From an uncultured Lachnospiraceae bacterium (GTDB lineage Bacteria; Bacillota; Clostridia; Lachnospirales; Lachnospiraceae): a stretch of 64,000 nt of DNA. Location of the stretch: assembly GCA_902789175.1 (NCBI GenBank), contig CADANF010000008.1, positions 48,872 through 112,871 of the forward strand, in the 5' to 3' direction. Shown here one piece after another: positions 1 to 8,842 of this stretch (position 1 is the stretch's first letter; each line of letters starts with the position of its first letter). The translations under genes and the position numbers were made by a program. The notes below the pieces were generated by a model. It was not told where the DNA came from. It made no database searches and saw only the letters and a list, made by a program, of their open reading frames with translations.

Positions 1-459
1 AGTATTAAATTCTCCTGTAGAAATATCAGTTACAGCTACACCATAACTAACACCTGAAAATGAAATACACATAAGATAATTATTTTTCTCTTCATCAAGA
101 GCTTCTGGTGCCATATTAGTACCAGGTGTAACTATCTTTATAACTTTTCTCTCAACAAGTCCTTTTGCAAGCTTCGGATCTTCTACCTGCTCGCATATTG
201 CTACCTTATAACCTTTAGCTATAAGTCGACTTATATATATGTCACTGGCATGAAATGGGATCCCGCACATAGGAGCTCTCTCGCTAAGTCCGCAATCCCT
301 ACCAGTAAGAGTAAGTTCAAGTTCTTTTGATACAAGAATGGCATCATCAAAGAACATTTCATAAAAATCTCCAAGCCTGTAAAAAAGTATCGAATCTTTA
401 TATTCTTCTTTTGTTTTAAGATAATGCACCATCATAGGTGACATTTTTTCCTGTGCCAC
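1..459 (-). CDS. mutS: DNA mismatch repair protein MutS, N-terminal part (cut by window edge)
   Basis: MutS recognises mismatched or looped DNA bases and starts mismatch repair with MutL. The reverse strand translates to a typical MutS domain [16 protein letters not shown] near the start, [15 protein letters not shown], then GIPFHA and [10 protein letters not shown]. The frame is open to base 1, so only about 153 codons are present. I place the start at a GTG (457-459) because GAGGT lies about 8 bases upstream and the product then begins [10 protein letters not shown]. The ATG at 442-444 is the alternative. The gene begins 19 bases after the miaB stop on the same strand, so the two are very likely cotranscribed. 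The family assignment is firm; only the start is uncertain. Confidence 0.93.
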   Translation of the reverse strand, partial: MAQEKMSPMMVHYLKTKEEYKDSILFYRLGDFYEMFFDDAILVSKELELTLTGRDCGLSERAPMCGIPFHASDIYISRLIAKGYKVAICEQVEDPKLAKGLVERKVIKIVTPGTNMAPEALDEEKNNYLMCISFSGVSYGVAVTDISTGEFNT

Positions 460-478
460 GTCGAATGTACCTCTATTC

Positions 479-1942
479 TTACTTTATTAATTCACCAATA
501 TAATAGAATCCCTTGGCTTCTGTTAATTTCACATCAACAATGCTTCCAATAAGCTTTTTATCGCCTTTAAAATGAACTGTAATATTGTTATCCATTCTTC
601 CTGTAAGATAGCCTTCTTCATGTTCATCCTCTTCTTCAACAAGAACATCTTTAACCATGCCTTTAAATCTGCTGGAACGTTTTGCAGCGATATCCTGTAC
701 TAACTTAAGGAGTCTGTCAAATCTTTCTTTAACAACTTCTTCTGGAACCTGTTCCATAGTTGCAGCTGGAGTACCTGTTCTAATGGAGTAGATAAATGTA
801 AATGCCTGATCATATTCAGCTTTTCTTACTACATCCATAGTATCAAGGAAATCTTCTTCTGTCTCTCCCGGAAAACCTACCATGATATCAGTGGTAAGCG
901 AGATATCAGGAAGTTCTTTTCTTATCTTATCTACCAAGGCAAGATAATGCTCTTTTGTATATTTTCTATTCATTGCCTTAAGAAGTCTGCTGGAACCAGA
1001 CTGAACAGGCAAATGGATATGTCTGCAGATCTTTTTATTTTCTTTTATAACCTGAATAAGTTTATCTGAAAGATCCTTAGGATTACTTGTCATAAATCTT
1101 ATTCTTTCAATTCCATCAATCTTACAAACATCTCTTAAAAGATCCGGAAAATCATAAGATGGATTTTCTTTAAGGATCTCGCTTTCACCCATATAATTTG
1201 TTCCATAGGAATTAACATTCTGGCCTAAAAGCATTATCTCTTTTACTCCATCATCACGAAGACACTTTATCTCAGCCATTATATCTTCTGGTACACGGCT
1301 TCTCTCACGTCCTCTTACATATGGAACGATACAATATGTACAGAAATTATTACATCCATACATGATATTTACGCCAGACTTGAAACTGTATTTTCTCTTC
1401 TGTGGAAGATTCTCAACATTTTCCTTTGGCTGAGGCAGAACTTCAATAACCTGCTTACCTGACATAAGCCTGTCTGCAATTAATTCTGCTAACTTATAGG
1501 TATTAAATGTTCCAAATACAAGATCTACATATTTATAACTTTTCTCAATAAAATCAACATTTTCTTTCTGCTGCATCATACAGCCGCAGATACCGATAAG
1601 CATATCTTTATTCTTCTGCTTTTTATTCTTAAGATGCCCTAAATGTCCAAATAACTTCTTATTGGCATTTTCTCTTACAGTACATGTATTATAAAGGACA
1701 ACATCTGCATCTTCAGTTGGTGCCTGAACAAAACCTATTTTTTCAAGGATACCTTCTAAGCGTTCAGAATCATGTGCATTCATCTGACACCCAAAAGTCT
1801 GAACACAATAAGTAAGTGTCTTTCCTTCTTTTTTACACTGATCAATATAATTCCTAAGTAAATTAATATAGTATTCCTGTCTTTCTGGTTCTGTGACAGG
1901 TACTTTTTCTTCATTTAATTCATCGAGTCTTATCTGTTCCAT
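479..1942 (-). CDS. miaB: tRNA-2-methylthio-N6-dimethylallyladenosine synthase MiaB
   Basis: MiaB is a radical-SAM methylthiotransferase that adds a methylthio group to i6A37 in tRNAs reading UNN codons, which helps reading-frame maintenance. At 487 aa it has the full family layout. The N-terminal UPF0004 domain carries the three cluster cysteines ([26 protein letters not shown]). The radical-SAM motif CNNFCTYC lies near residue 200, and a TRAM RNA-binding domain occupies about the last 70 residues. An N-terminal extension of about 40 residues before the first domain is common in clostridial homologues. A good promoter lies just upstream (1981-2009), and mutS follows directly. Confidence 0.96.
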   Translation of the reverse strand: MEQIRLDELNEEKVPVTEPERQEYYINLLRNYIDQCKKEGKTLTYCVQTFGCQMNAHDSERLEGILEKIGFVQAPTEDADVVLYNTCTVRENANKKLFGHLGHLKNKKQKNKDMLIGICGCMMQQKENVDFIEKSYKYVDLVFGTFNTYKLAELIADRLMSGKQVIEVLPQPKENVENLPQKRKYSFKSGVNIMYGCNNFCTYCIVPYVRGRERSRVPEDIMAEIKCLRDDGVKEIMLLGQNVNSYGTNYMGESEILKENPSYDFPDLLRDVCKIDGIERIRFMTSNPKDLSDKLIQVIKENKKICRHIHLPVQSGSSRLLKAMNRKYTKEHYLALVDKIRKELPDISLTTDIMVGFPGETEEDFLDTMDVVRKAEYDQAFTFIYSIRTGTPAATMEQVPEEVVKERFDRLLKLVQDIAAKRSSRFKGMVKDVLVEEEDEHEEGYLTGRMDNNITVHFKGDKKLIGSIVDVKLTEAKGFYYIGELIK

Positions 1943-1980
1943 AAATAATCCCTTTACTTTGTATGATCTATAACCGAATT

Positions 1981-2009
1981 ATTTTATCATAATATGTCTT
2001 TTTTCTCAA
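1981..2009 (-). promoter_or_regulatory. Probable sigma-A promoter of miaB-mutS
   Basis: Read on the minus strand, TTGAGA (2004-2009) is followed by a 17-base spacer and TAAAAT (1981-1986). A TGA immediately before the -10 gives an extended -10. It sits 39 bases upstream of the miaB start codon. It is a sequence match only. Confidence 0.6.
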
Positions 2010-2022
2010 ATAAAACTAAGCA

Positions 2023-2063
2023 ATAAAAAAGGCCTTTGGTATCTGGGAATAATACCAAAGGCC
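2023..2063 (-). terminator. Rho-independent terminator after the LysM gene
   Basis: A perfect 12-bp stem (2031-2042 with 2052-2063, GGCCTTTGGTAT and its complement) has a 9-base loop and is followed on the minus strand by a run of T. It separates the SOS-type LysM gene from miaB. Confidence 0.85.
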
Positions 2064-2126
2064 CGAAGAAAGATGATTATAAAATGTATATAAGATCCGC
2101 ATAATATTATGCAGGAGCTCACTAAT

Positions 2127-2510
2127 TTATCTATATACCGGGATAACCAGATATCCACCTGCAGTAATATCATCTGAATTAAGATTATTAGCACTCTTAA
2201 CTTCAGCTATATAATCCTTTATAGAGCAATAAGACTCACTGTATCTCTCAGCAATCCCCCAGAGAGTATCTCCTGGCATTATCTCTATACTTGTATAATA
2301 TTTCTCAATGTCAGCATGCGCCTCTGCATCATTAACAAAATTATTCTTCTGACTTACTATTAAGATCATGATTGAAAGAATAACGGCAGCTGAAATGATG
2401 AAGTTACGTACCCTATATCTTATTTTTTTATTTCTCTTATCTTTTTTATTGTCTATTTTTCTAATTTCTTTTTTTTCTAAATCTGTTCTGCTCATATTGA
2501 AACCTGTCAT
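2127..2510 (-). CDS. YneA-like LysM-domain membrane protein, probable SOS cell-division inhibitor
   Basis: This 127-aa protein has a basic cytoplasmic N-terminus, one membrane segment (about residues 37-55, FIISAAVILSIMILIV), a short linker and a C-terminal LysM domain (about 75-127, starting IEIMPGDTLWGIAERYS). That is the build of YneA, which delays division during the SOS response. I use the ATG at 2508-2510 because CCTCCC on the plus strand (GGGAGG on the coding strand) lies 8 bases upstream. A longer GTG-started reading would begin inside a LexA box. The promoter carries three LexA-type sites, which supports DNA-damage control. Function is inferred from architecture and regulation, since YneA-type proteins diverge strongly. 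lexA, often a neighbour, is absent here and recU lies upstream instead. Confidence 0.8.
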   Translation of the reverse strand: MTGFNMSRTDLEKKEIRKIDNKKDKRNKKIRYRVRNFIISAAVILSIMILIVSQKNNFVNDAEAHADIEKYYTSIEIMPGDTLWGIAERYSESYCSIKDYIAEVKSANNLNSDDITAGGYLVIPVYR

Positions 2511-2527
2511 ATCGGAAACCTCCCTAA

Positions 2528-2541
2528 CGAACACTTGTTCG
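2528..2541. promoter_or_regulatory. LexA box 1 (perfect CGAAC-N4-GTTCG)
   Basis: CGAACACTTGTTCG is an exact match to the Gram-positive LexA/DinR consensus. It lies between the -10 and the ribosome-binding site of the LysM gene, where bound LexA would block transcription. Confidence 0.85.
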
Positions 2542-2558
2542 TTTCTTTTTATGGTTCA

Positions 2559-2587
2559 ATACTACCGCACATCTGTTCGATTGTCAA
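2559..2587 (-). promoter_or_regulatory. Promoter of the LysM gene with LexA box 2 in its spacer
   Basis: On the minus strand TTGACA (2582-2587) and TAGTAT (2559-2564) are 17 bases apart. The spacer contains CGAACAGATGTGCG (2566-2579), one base off the LexA consensus. Confidence 0.75.
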
Positions 2588-2595
2588 GCGAAAAT

Positions 2596-2609
2596 CGAAC
2601 AGATTTTCG
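2596..2609. promoter_or_regulatory. LexA box 3 (one mismatch)
   Basis: CGAACAGATTTTCG matches CGAAC-N4-GTTCG except for one base. It lies just upstream of the -35 and about 15 bases below the recU stop codon, completing a three-site array. Confidence 0.6.
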
Positions 2610-2624
2610 AACTTTATTTTTTCC

Positions 2625-3158
2625 CTACTCTCTTAAGTTTAGATCAAGATTAATCCCTTCTAAATAAGGAACCAAAGCCGGTCCATTTTTTTTAAGGAAG
2701 AAATCATCTGATAATTCAGCATATTTAAAATTCTTAGGATGCCCCGATTCTACTCTATCCAGATAAGACTTTAATTCCTTAAACGTCATATAATAAAAAT
2801 CATTTCTGGTGGTAAAAAGGATTAAAAGAAATGATATGCCACCCTGTTTCTCGAAGTCCTCCATGAATCTTACCTGATGTTCATGGATATTCTGAAGAGA
2901 AAAAGTATCTGTCTTTGATTCTTTAGCATCAAAACATACAGGGATTCCCTGAACTACTCCAATATAATCTACTGTAGAATCCTTTTCAAAATATCCTTCA
3001 GTGATCTTTCTATTTTCCTTATCAAACTTTACAGGAGTAATGGGAGTCGGGATCTTTTGCACAAGGCAAAGCCCATTTCTTCTGTAATAATCATTTGTTG
3101 AATTGATAAGATCTTCCAGGGTAGAACCCCTAAGACCTCTGGTGCTCCAGGTTGCCAC
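2625..3158 (-). CDS. recU: Holliday junction resolvase RecU
   Basis: RecU cuts four-way DNA junctions in Firmicutes during recombinational repair and chromosome segregation. The 177-aa protein has the family hallmarks: RGLRGSTLED near the N-terminus, PTPITPV, STVDYIG, the catalytic FDAKE (D..E-x-K nuclease core) and IHEHQVRFMEDF. The start is GTG (3156-3158). It is the first possible start after an in-frame TAA, with GGAG about 13 bases upstream, which is a rather long spacing. A tandem-repeat array sits directly upstream (3181-3343). The SOS-regulated LysM gene follows but has its own promoter, so it is probably a separate unit. Confidence 0.93.
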   Translation of the reverse strand: MATWSTRGLRGSTLEDLINSTNDYYRRNGLCLVQKIPTPITPVKFDKENRKITEGYFEKDSTVDYIGVVQGIPVCFDAKESKTDTFSLQNIHEHQVRFMEDFEKQGGISFLLILFTTRNDFYYMTFKELKSYLDRVESGHPKNFKYAELSDDFFLKKNGPALVPYLEGINLDLNLRE

Positions 3159-3180
3159 TAAAAATTCTTAACTCCTTTTT

Positions 3181-3343
3181 CATAATGCAATAATGTCACA
3201 TACCATAATGTAAGAATGTCACATGCCATAATGTAAGAATGTCACATGCCATAATGTAAGAATGTCACATGCCATAATGTAAGAATGTCACATGCCATAA
3301 TATGTAAGAATGTCACATGCCATAATGTAAGAATGTCACATGC
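3181..3343. repeat. Seven-copy 23-bp tandem repeat
   Basis: Unit CATAATGTAAGAATGTCACA plus TGC (23 bases). Copies start at 3181 (degenerate), 3204, 3227, 3250, 3273, 3296 (25 bases, with a 2-base AT insertion) and 3321. Five copies are identical. The array lies between the 3' end of hscC and the recU start. There are no spacers, so it is not CRISPR, and 23 is not a multiple of 3, so it is not coding. Confidence 0.97.
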
Positions 3344-3357
3344 CATTAAAATGAATT

Positions 3358-3380
3358 ACTCGGTAAATAATTTACCGAGT
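3358..3380 (-). terminator. Hairpin after hscC, probable terminator
   Basis: ACTCGGTAAA (3358-3367) pairs perfectly with TTTACCGAGT (3371-3380) around a 3-base loop. On the minus strand it lies 39 bases after the hscC stop. The following sequence is AT-rich rather than a clean T-run, so strength is uncertain. Confidence 0.55.
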
Positions 3381-3419
3381 ATTCTTTTATTATTTATTCT
3401 TTTATTATTAATTCTAAGA

Positions 3420-5105
3420 TTATTCATAATTAGAAAGAACATTTTCAAGCTTCTTTCTTTCTTCATCAATCTTATCTTTATCCTGAGTATCTAAAATTGC
3501 TCTGAATTTATCAATGCTAACTCCTACAAATTCTCTATCCTGTCCAAGAAGTTCAGCATAAATCCTCTCAGCCTTAAGCATGATAAGTTTATTCTCTTCC
3601 CAGTCGCGGGGAAGTACCTTAAGATATGCAAGTTCTTTAAATCTTGCATCAATTTCTTCATCAGTCATTTCAATATACTGACCCTTGATGATCTGTCTCT
3701 TCTTAACCCCTGTAGATTTAACCTTAACTTCTACTTCAAGAATTGAATTTATATCATAAGTATAAGTAACCTCTACAGACTCAACACCCGCTTTAGCCTT
3801 AGGAACACTAAGCGTAAGTATTCCAAGTTCAAGGTTATTATCTGCGATCCTGCTTTCTCCCTGAAGAACTCTGATGTCGATCGCATCCTGATTATCTCTT
3901 GATGTATAGAAAGTCTTAGTACGGCTGGCAGGAATAATGGTGTTTCTTTCAAGGATAGGACAAAAAACACCAGTTTCTTTAAATCCAAGTTCTGTATCCA
4001 CTACAACTTCTGTGCCAAGAGTAAATGGACAAACATCAGTAAGGATCACTTCTTTTATCGATCTCGCCCTTTCTTTCATAGCTCCTTCAATAGCTGCTCC
4101 AAGTGCAACAGCCTCATCAGGATTTATAGAAGTATCAGGGAATTTATGAAATGTTTTTATAACGAAAGATCTGATTCCTGTATATTTTGTCGCACCGCCT
4201 ACCAGTACAACCTTATCTATATCAGAAATAGCGATCTTTGCATCAGAAAGAGCTTTCTTAAGAGGAATCCTTATTCTTTCATAAAGATCTTCTAATGCTC
4301 TTTCATATTCAGATAATGTAATTTCTGCAGTATATTCTTTTTCTTTAACAACAGCTTTTACATTTACTTTTTCATTATCAGAGATGTCTTTTTTGGCTTC
4401 ATCACAGGCTTTCCAAAGAAGCGCCTTTTCTCTGGCAGAAAGATCATCCTTATTTATCTCACTATTCTTTGTTAAAAAGATCTCCTCCATTTTTTCTGTG
4501 AAATCTTCTCCACCAAGGTAATTATCACCTGCAACACCTCTTACCTCAAGGATAGGATCAAAGTAATCCAGGATAGAAATATCAAATGTTCCTCCGCCCA
4601 GATCAAATACAAGGTTTTTAGATCTCTTTGTCTCATTATAGAGTCCATGTGCAATGGCAGCAGCTGTAGGCTCATTGATTATCCTTTCAACTTTTAATCC
4701 CGCCAGTTCTCCGGCTCTTTTAGTTGCTTTTCTTCTCATATCATTAAAATATGCCGGAACACTGATAACAGCTTCAGTTACTTCCTCACCAAGGAAGACT
4801 TCAGCATCTTCCTTAAGAGAACGGATAACAAGACTAGAAAGCTCTTCCGCCGTAAATTTCTTGTTACCAAGTTCATAGACTTTCTGAGTTCCCATATTTC
4901 TCTTAAAGACAGCTGCACTGGACTCAGGATAAAGTCTTAATCTTTCCTGAGCTGTCTTACCTACATATACTGTTCCCTCTTCATCAATACTAACGACTGA
5001 TGGTGTCAGATTTTCCCCCAATCTGTTTGGAATAACTTTCGGACCTTCATCTGTATAATAAGCTACTAAGCTGTTGGTTGTTCCTAAATCAATTCCGACT
5101 ATCAT
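3420..5105 (-). CDS. hscC: HscC-type Hsp70 chaperone
   Basis: Hsp70 chaperones bind exposed peptides under ATP control. The 561-aa product has the Hsp70 nucleotide-binding domain (GIDLGTTNSLVAY at the N-terminus, SVPAYFND, INEPTAAAIAHGL, FDLGGGTFDISIL, VLVGGATKY) and a substrate-binding domain shorter than DnaK's (DnaK is about 610-640 aa). Length and stretches such as TPSVVS, FKRNMGT and LTDVCPFTLGTEV resemble E. coli HscC rather than DnaK. It begins 27 bases after the stop of a large J-like TPR protein, mirroring the HscC/DjlB-DjlC association in E. coli, so the two probably work together. DnaK proper is expected elsewhere in the genome. What it folds is unknown. Confidence 0.88.
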   Translation of the reverse strand: MIVGIDLGTTNSLVAYYTDEGPKVIPNRLGENLTPSVVSIDEEGTVYVGKTAQERLRLYPESSAAVFKRNMGTQKVYELGNKKFTAEELSSLVIRSLKEDAEVFLGEEVTEAVISVPAYFNDMRRKATKRAGELAGLKVERIINEPTAAAIAHGLYNETKRSKNLVFDLGGGTFDISILDYFDPILEVRGVAGDNYLGGEDFTEKMEEIFLTKNSEINKDDLSAREKALLWKACDEAKKDISDNEKVNVKAVVKEKEYTAEITLSEYERALEDLYERIRIPLKKALSDAKIAISDIDKVVLVGGATKYTGIRSFVIKTFHKFPDTSINPDEAVALGAAIEGAMKERARSIKEVILTDVCPFTLGTEVVVDTELGFKETGVFCPILERNTIIPASRTKTFYTSRDNQDAIDIRVLQGESRIADNNLELGILTLSVPKAKAGVESVEVTYTYDINSILEVEVKVKSTGVKKRQIIKGQYIEMTDEEIDARFKELAYLKVLPRDWEENKLIMLKAERIYAELLGQDREFVGVSIDKFRAILDTQDKDKIDEERKKLENVLSNYE

Positions 5106-5132
5106 TATTTACTCTCCAAATCTAATTTAAGT

Positions 5133-8100
5133 TTAAATGTCTTTAACTCCAAGAAATCTTAAAGATGGTCTTATCTCCGAATCATTTGGTGCTATCTTTA
5201 AAGCTTCCTTAAGATATTCTATAGCTTCATCCTTACGTCCTTCTATTTCGGCAAAGTCAGCTAAAGCAAGAAGTTTATCATAGCATTTTGAACATTTACA
5301 ATAATTGCAGTAAATACATCCATCTATCTCTCTTAACATCTCATATGCCCCAGTTTTTTTATTGGCATAATAAAAAAGTCTGGCTAATAAACTTAATCTG
5401 TATGGTCTATTTTCAGGCTCATTCAAAAATGTAGCATAATCTGAATATACTTCCTCAATTTCATCTAATGCAAACCTTGCTATCACACTTCCCTCATTAT
5501 GTTTTCCAATTCTATATAGGCAATCAGCTAAATTTTTATAAACACCAGCTCTTGACATTGACATTGATTTTTTTCTGTCATCAAGATTACGCCATGTTTC
5601 AAAACATTTTATAGCAGTTTTACAATCTCTCATTTCATACATATAAAATTGTCCTAAAGACTTAAGAATAGCTAAGACTGTATCATTATCAAGTTTTTTC
5701 TTTGAATCAGGATCTTCTCCTTTATGTTTTCCATCGATACTAAACTTTATCCTTTTAAGGAATTTCATCAGATCCTTCTCATATTTCTTAACTGCCTTTG
5801 TGTCATTATACATGATAAATGTATCAATAACTGCAATATACTGATCTATAATAAAATTGACATAATAATCTTTGCAACTATCCTCAGCCAGATATTTATC
5901 AATCAATTCATTAGTGATCTTAAGAACATTCTCTTTATCATTCTTCTTTTTATAAATCCTAAGATAATTATCTATATCATCTTTTCTAGTATTGAATTTC
6001 TCATTTTTTAACTCAAGATACTTTATAGCTTCATCATATCTTCCCACAGTTTCTAAAGATCTGACTATATTAGTATAAGGAGCCGCGGTATTTCTGTCCT
6101 TAAGAAGTTCAACAGCTTTGTAAAGAGCTTCAATAGATTTATCAAATTCTTTCTTATCATAATAAGCCTTACCTAAAAGATTATATGCATAACCATTTTC
6201 AGGTTCAATTTCAAGACAACTAAGAGCATCCTGGATGGCAAGATCTGTATCTCCGCCACCAAAATATACAAATCCTCTTTCTAGATAGTAATAACCTTCC
6301 TTCTCTAATTCTAACTGCTTAGTTCCATATTCAACTGCTTTATCATAATAAAGACTATTTTTCTTTATACGTTCATTCTTATACTTTTCCATATAAAGAT
6401 GCATAAGCCTGTTATTAACATCCGGATATTCTGGATCTAACTTATAAGCTTCCAAAAACATTGATAAAGCATCCTGTTTACGATTCTTATCATCGAGATA
6501 ATCTCCATAGAGGAAATAAGGCTTCGGATAATCTTTATAAGAATTTATAAGTTTTTTATAAGCTTCATCCGCATCTAAGCCTTTATTCTTTGTGAGGATC
6601 ACATTCTGATACAAAAATCTCCAGGCAAATGGGTCTTTTATGCTGGCCTTCTTAATGTATTTTTCAGCAAGATCAAGTTTAGAAAAAGCTCCTTTATCAT
6701 CCACAACCTGAAGATAATAGTCAACAGCATCCCCATAGACTATATCCATCTCATCTGCCGCATCAGAACTAAAATCATTAGCTTTTTCACTTAACAAAAG
6801 ATTATTAAATATCTCTTCATATAGTTCTCCTATAGCCTTATCATTCTCATGCTCATTCTCAGTTAAAAATAAGTACCTGGCTTTAATAAGGCGGATAAGA
6901 TCACTGTTTACATTATTTTCTTCAGCTGTTTTTATGATCTTATCAGCTTCACCATACTGATCATAGATACAGAAAACTGACGCTGCATAATAATAAGCCT
7001 TTGCATATCTATTATATCTATTAATTATTTCATAATAATCATCAATGACAAGCTGAGCTCTTCTCAACTTATAAGCAGTTTCCTGTCTATGAATATAACC
7101 AACCAGAGAAAGAGTAGGCTCATTTATAAGCTCTTCCCAGATCATCATGGCCTCATTATATTTTTTAGCTTTTTCAAGGAAGGTACCATATGACTCTCTA
7201 TATCTAAGCCTGTCTTCTACATTTTCAAAAGGAAGATCCTTAGTAAAATAAGGCTCAGCCTCATCTACCTTTCCAACTTCAAAAAGACAGATCCCATAAC
7301 GGGTATAACAGGCACTGACATTTTTAATCCTCTTTAAATCTTCTTCACCTAAGGTATCTTTCTTTGAAACCAGATTTTCATGAAGTTCTACCCACTTTTT
7401 AAGATAAGGAAGTGCTTTTAAATACTGTTTTTTCTCACTAAGGCAGATACCAAAAAGCTTATTATAGTCAAAAAATATCTCCTGATTTGGGACTATCTTT
7501 TTTAACATATTAAGTGCCCTGTCAATATCCATGTTCTGGTAATATCTCCAGACTGCATCCATCTTTTCTTTATCAGAAACTTCACCATTCTTTAAAGCCT
7601 CATCAAACATCTCTGTCTCTTTTGCTGTAACGATCCTAAAGAGATAGACAGCTTCAAGATCATTATTATTAACAACAAGAACTTCTTTGATCTTTTCTTC
7701 AGCTTCTTTAAATTTTTTATCAAGCATAAGAAGATAGAATCTTACCTTTTTAGTTGAATTATATTCCGGATGGACTTTTTCGATTGATTCAACCTTTTCG
7801 ATGATACGTCTGATCATCTCATCTTTATCATCAACCTTGTCAATATTCTTAAGTATCACCTTCATGGCATTATTTGTTGCATAAAAATGAACATCTTTTA
7901 AGCGGTCAAATACAGCCATTGAAATTTTAAAAGAAAGGTCACATTTTCCCTCTAATTCAAAGAATAAAATTCTTGCCCCAAGTTCGATCGGAGTAAATAA
8001 AGATGATTTATCGCTTCTTTCAAGGATATTGGAAATATAAGTTAAACAAGCTTCCATACCATCCTTATATTCCTGCTCCTTAGTTTTTTCATAATAAAGG

Positions 8101-8816
8101 AAATTATCAAAATAGGAATTAAAATATCCCTGTATATTCTGCATATTATGAATATATTCATCATCTTTAAAGAAATAATTCACAGGAGTATAAATCTGTT
8201 TTTCTCTATAAACAGACATTTCAGGGATGATATCAGAGAACATCTCAAAATATACATCTCTATCAACATACTCGTTATAATCCCCGTAATCATCCTTTGT
8301 ACAGTGGATCTGGATAAATTCAATATAATCACTTCTGAATTTTTTAAGTATATCTTCCTTATTATTGAAAAAATCAAAAGTTTTATTTATCATCTGCCAG
8401 ATTTCAAAAGGAAAGAAATTATTACGCATCAAAAAAACAAGCATAGCCTCTGCCATAGAATCCACGCTGTCAATATTTTTACAGATATCTGCATTAAGCC
8501 ATTCTTTCCAGATATCAACATCTAATCTGGTTTTCATGTCTGAATAGATAGCATCTAATTTACTTATATGTTCTTTAATAGCTGCATCAATTTCAGGATT
8601 GTCATTATATTTTACAGAATCTTCATCTTTATTTTCTTCTTCATCGCCACGAGCCGCATATTCTCTTGCTTCTTCAAAAGCTTCTCTGAGCTTCATAAAT
8701 CCTTCCTGATCATCCTCAGGATTCACAGTAACAACTTTAGCTCTATAAGCATTGATTATCGCTTCTTCATCTCTTGTTTTTTCAATTCCAAGAACTTCCC
8801 ATATTTCTTCGTTCAT
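5133..8816 (-). CDS. Giant J-like/TPR co-chaperone partner of HscC
   Basis: This 1227-aa protein starts with a J-domain-like helix bundle (IWEVLGIEKTRDEEAIINAY, then FMKLREAFEEAREYA). The loop that should read HPD is NPE (about residues 32-34), so the key histidine and aspartate are absent. The rest is long alpha-helical TPR repeats, clearest from about residue 330 to the end. Near residues 1167-1178 there is a cysteine cluster, CxxCxxCxCxxC, that could bind metal. I choose the ATG at 8814-8816, preceded by GGGTGG about 9 bases upstream; a GTG start 12 bases earlier is possible. It lies between rluC (26 bases upstream) and hscC (27 bases downstream). A role as substrate-recruiting partner of HscC is inferred from context. 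Confidence 0.75.
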   Translation of the reverse strand: MNEEIWEVLGIEKTRDEEAIINAYRAKVVTVNPEDDQEGFMKLREAFEEAREYAARGDEEENKDEDSVKYNDNPEIDAAIKEHISKLDAIYSDMKTRLDVDIWKEWLNADICKNIDSVDSMAEAMLVFLMRNNFFPFEIWQMINKTFDFFNNKEDILKKFRSDYIEFIQIHCTKDDYGDYNEYVDRDVYFEMFSDIIPEMSVYREKQIYTPVNYFFKDDEYIHNMQNIQGYFNSYFDNFLYYEKTKEQEYKDGMEACLTYISNILERSDKSSLFTPIELGARILFFELEGKCDLSFKISMAVFDRLKDVHFYATNNAMKVILKNIDKVDDKDEMIRRIIEKVESIEKVHPEYNSTKKVRFYLLMLDKKFKEAEEKIKEVLVVNNNDLEAVYLFRIVTAKETEMFDEALKNGEVSDKEKMDAVWRYYQNMDIDRALNMLKKIVPNQEIFFDYNKLFGICLSEKKQYLKALPYLKKWVELHENLVSKKDTLGEEDLKRIKNVSACYTRYGICLFEVGKVDEAEPYFTKDLPFENVEDRLRYRESYGTFLEKAKKYNEAMMIWEELINEPTLSLVGYIHRQETAYKLRRAQLVIDDYYEIINRYNRYAKAYYYAASVFCIYDQYGEADKIIKTAEENNVNSDLIRLIKARYLFLTENEHENDKAIGELYEEIFNNLLLSEKANDFSSDAADEMDIVYGDAVDYYLQVVDDKGAFSKLDLAEKYIKKASIKDPFAWRFLYQNVILTKNKGLDADEAYKKLINSYKDYPKPYFLYGDYLDDKNRKQDALSMFLEAYKLDPEYPDVNNRLMHLYMEKYKNERIKKNSLYYDKAVEYGTKQLELEKEGYYYLERGFVYFGGGDTDLAIQDALSCLEIEPENGYAYNLLGKAYYDKKEFDKSIEALYKAVELLKDRNTAAPYTNIVRSLETVGRYDEAIKYLELKNEKFNTRKDDIDNYLRIYKKKNDKENVLKITNELIDKYLAEDSCKDYYVNFIIDQYIAVIDTFIMYNDTKAVKKYEKDLMKFLKRIKFSIDGKHKGEDPDSKKKLDNDTVLAILKSLGQFYMYEMRDCKTAIKCFETWRNLDDRKKSMSMSRAGVYKNLADCLYRIGKHNEGSVIARFALDEIEEVYSDYATFLNEPENRPYRLSLLARLFYYANKKTGAYEMLREIDGCIYCNYCKCSKCYDKLLALADFAEIEGRKDEAIEYLKEALKIAPNDSEIRPSLRFLGVKDI

Positions 8817-8842
8817 GCTACACACCACCCTAAAATTTATAA

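Noticed and set aside
3181-3343. CRISPR array
   Set aside because: Repeats are directly abutting with no spacers, and no cas gene is present.
3285-3494. Small plus-strand protein gene made from the tandem repeat
   Set aside because: The frame comes from the repeat sequence, the unit is not a multiple of 3 and there is no ribosome-binding site; it overlaps the hscC 3' end in antisense.
5724-6011. Plus-strand 95-aa ORF inside the J-like/TPR gene
   Set aside because: It is an antisense shadow: long hydrophobic Ile/Phe-rich translation from the AAA/GAA-rich coding strand, with no ribosome-binding site.
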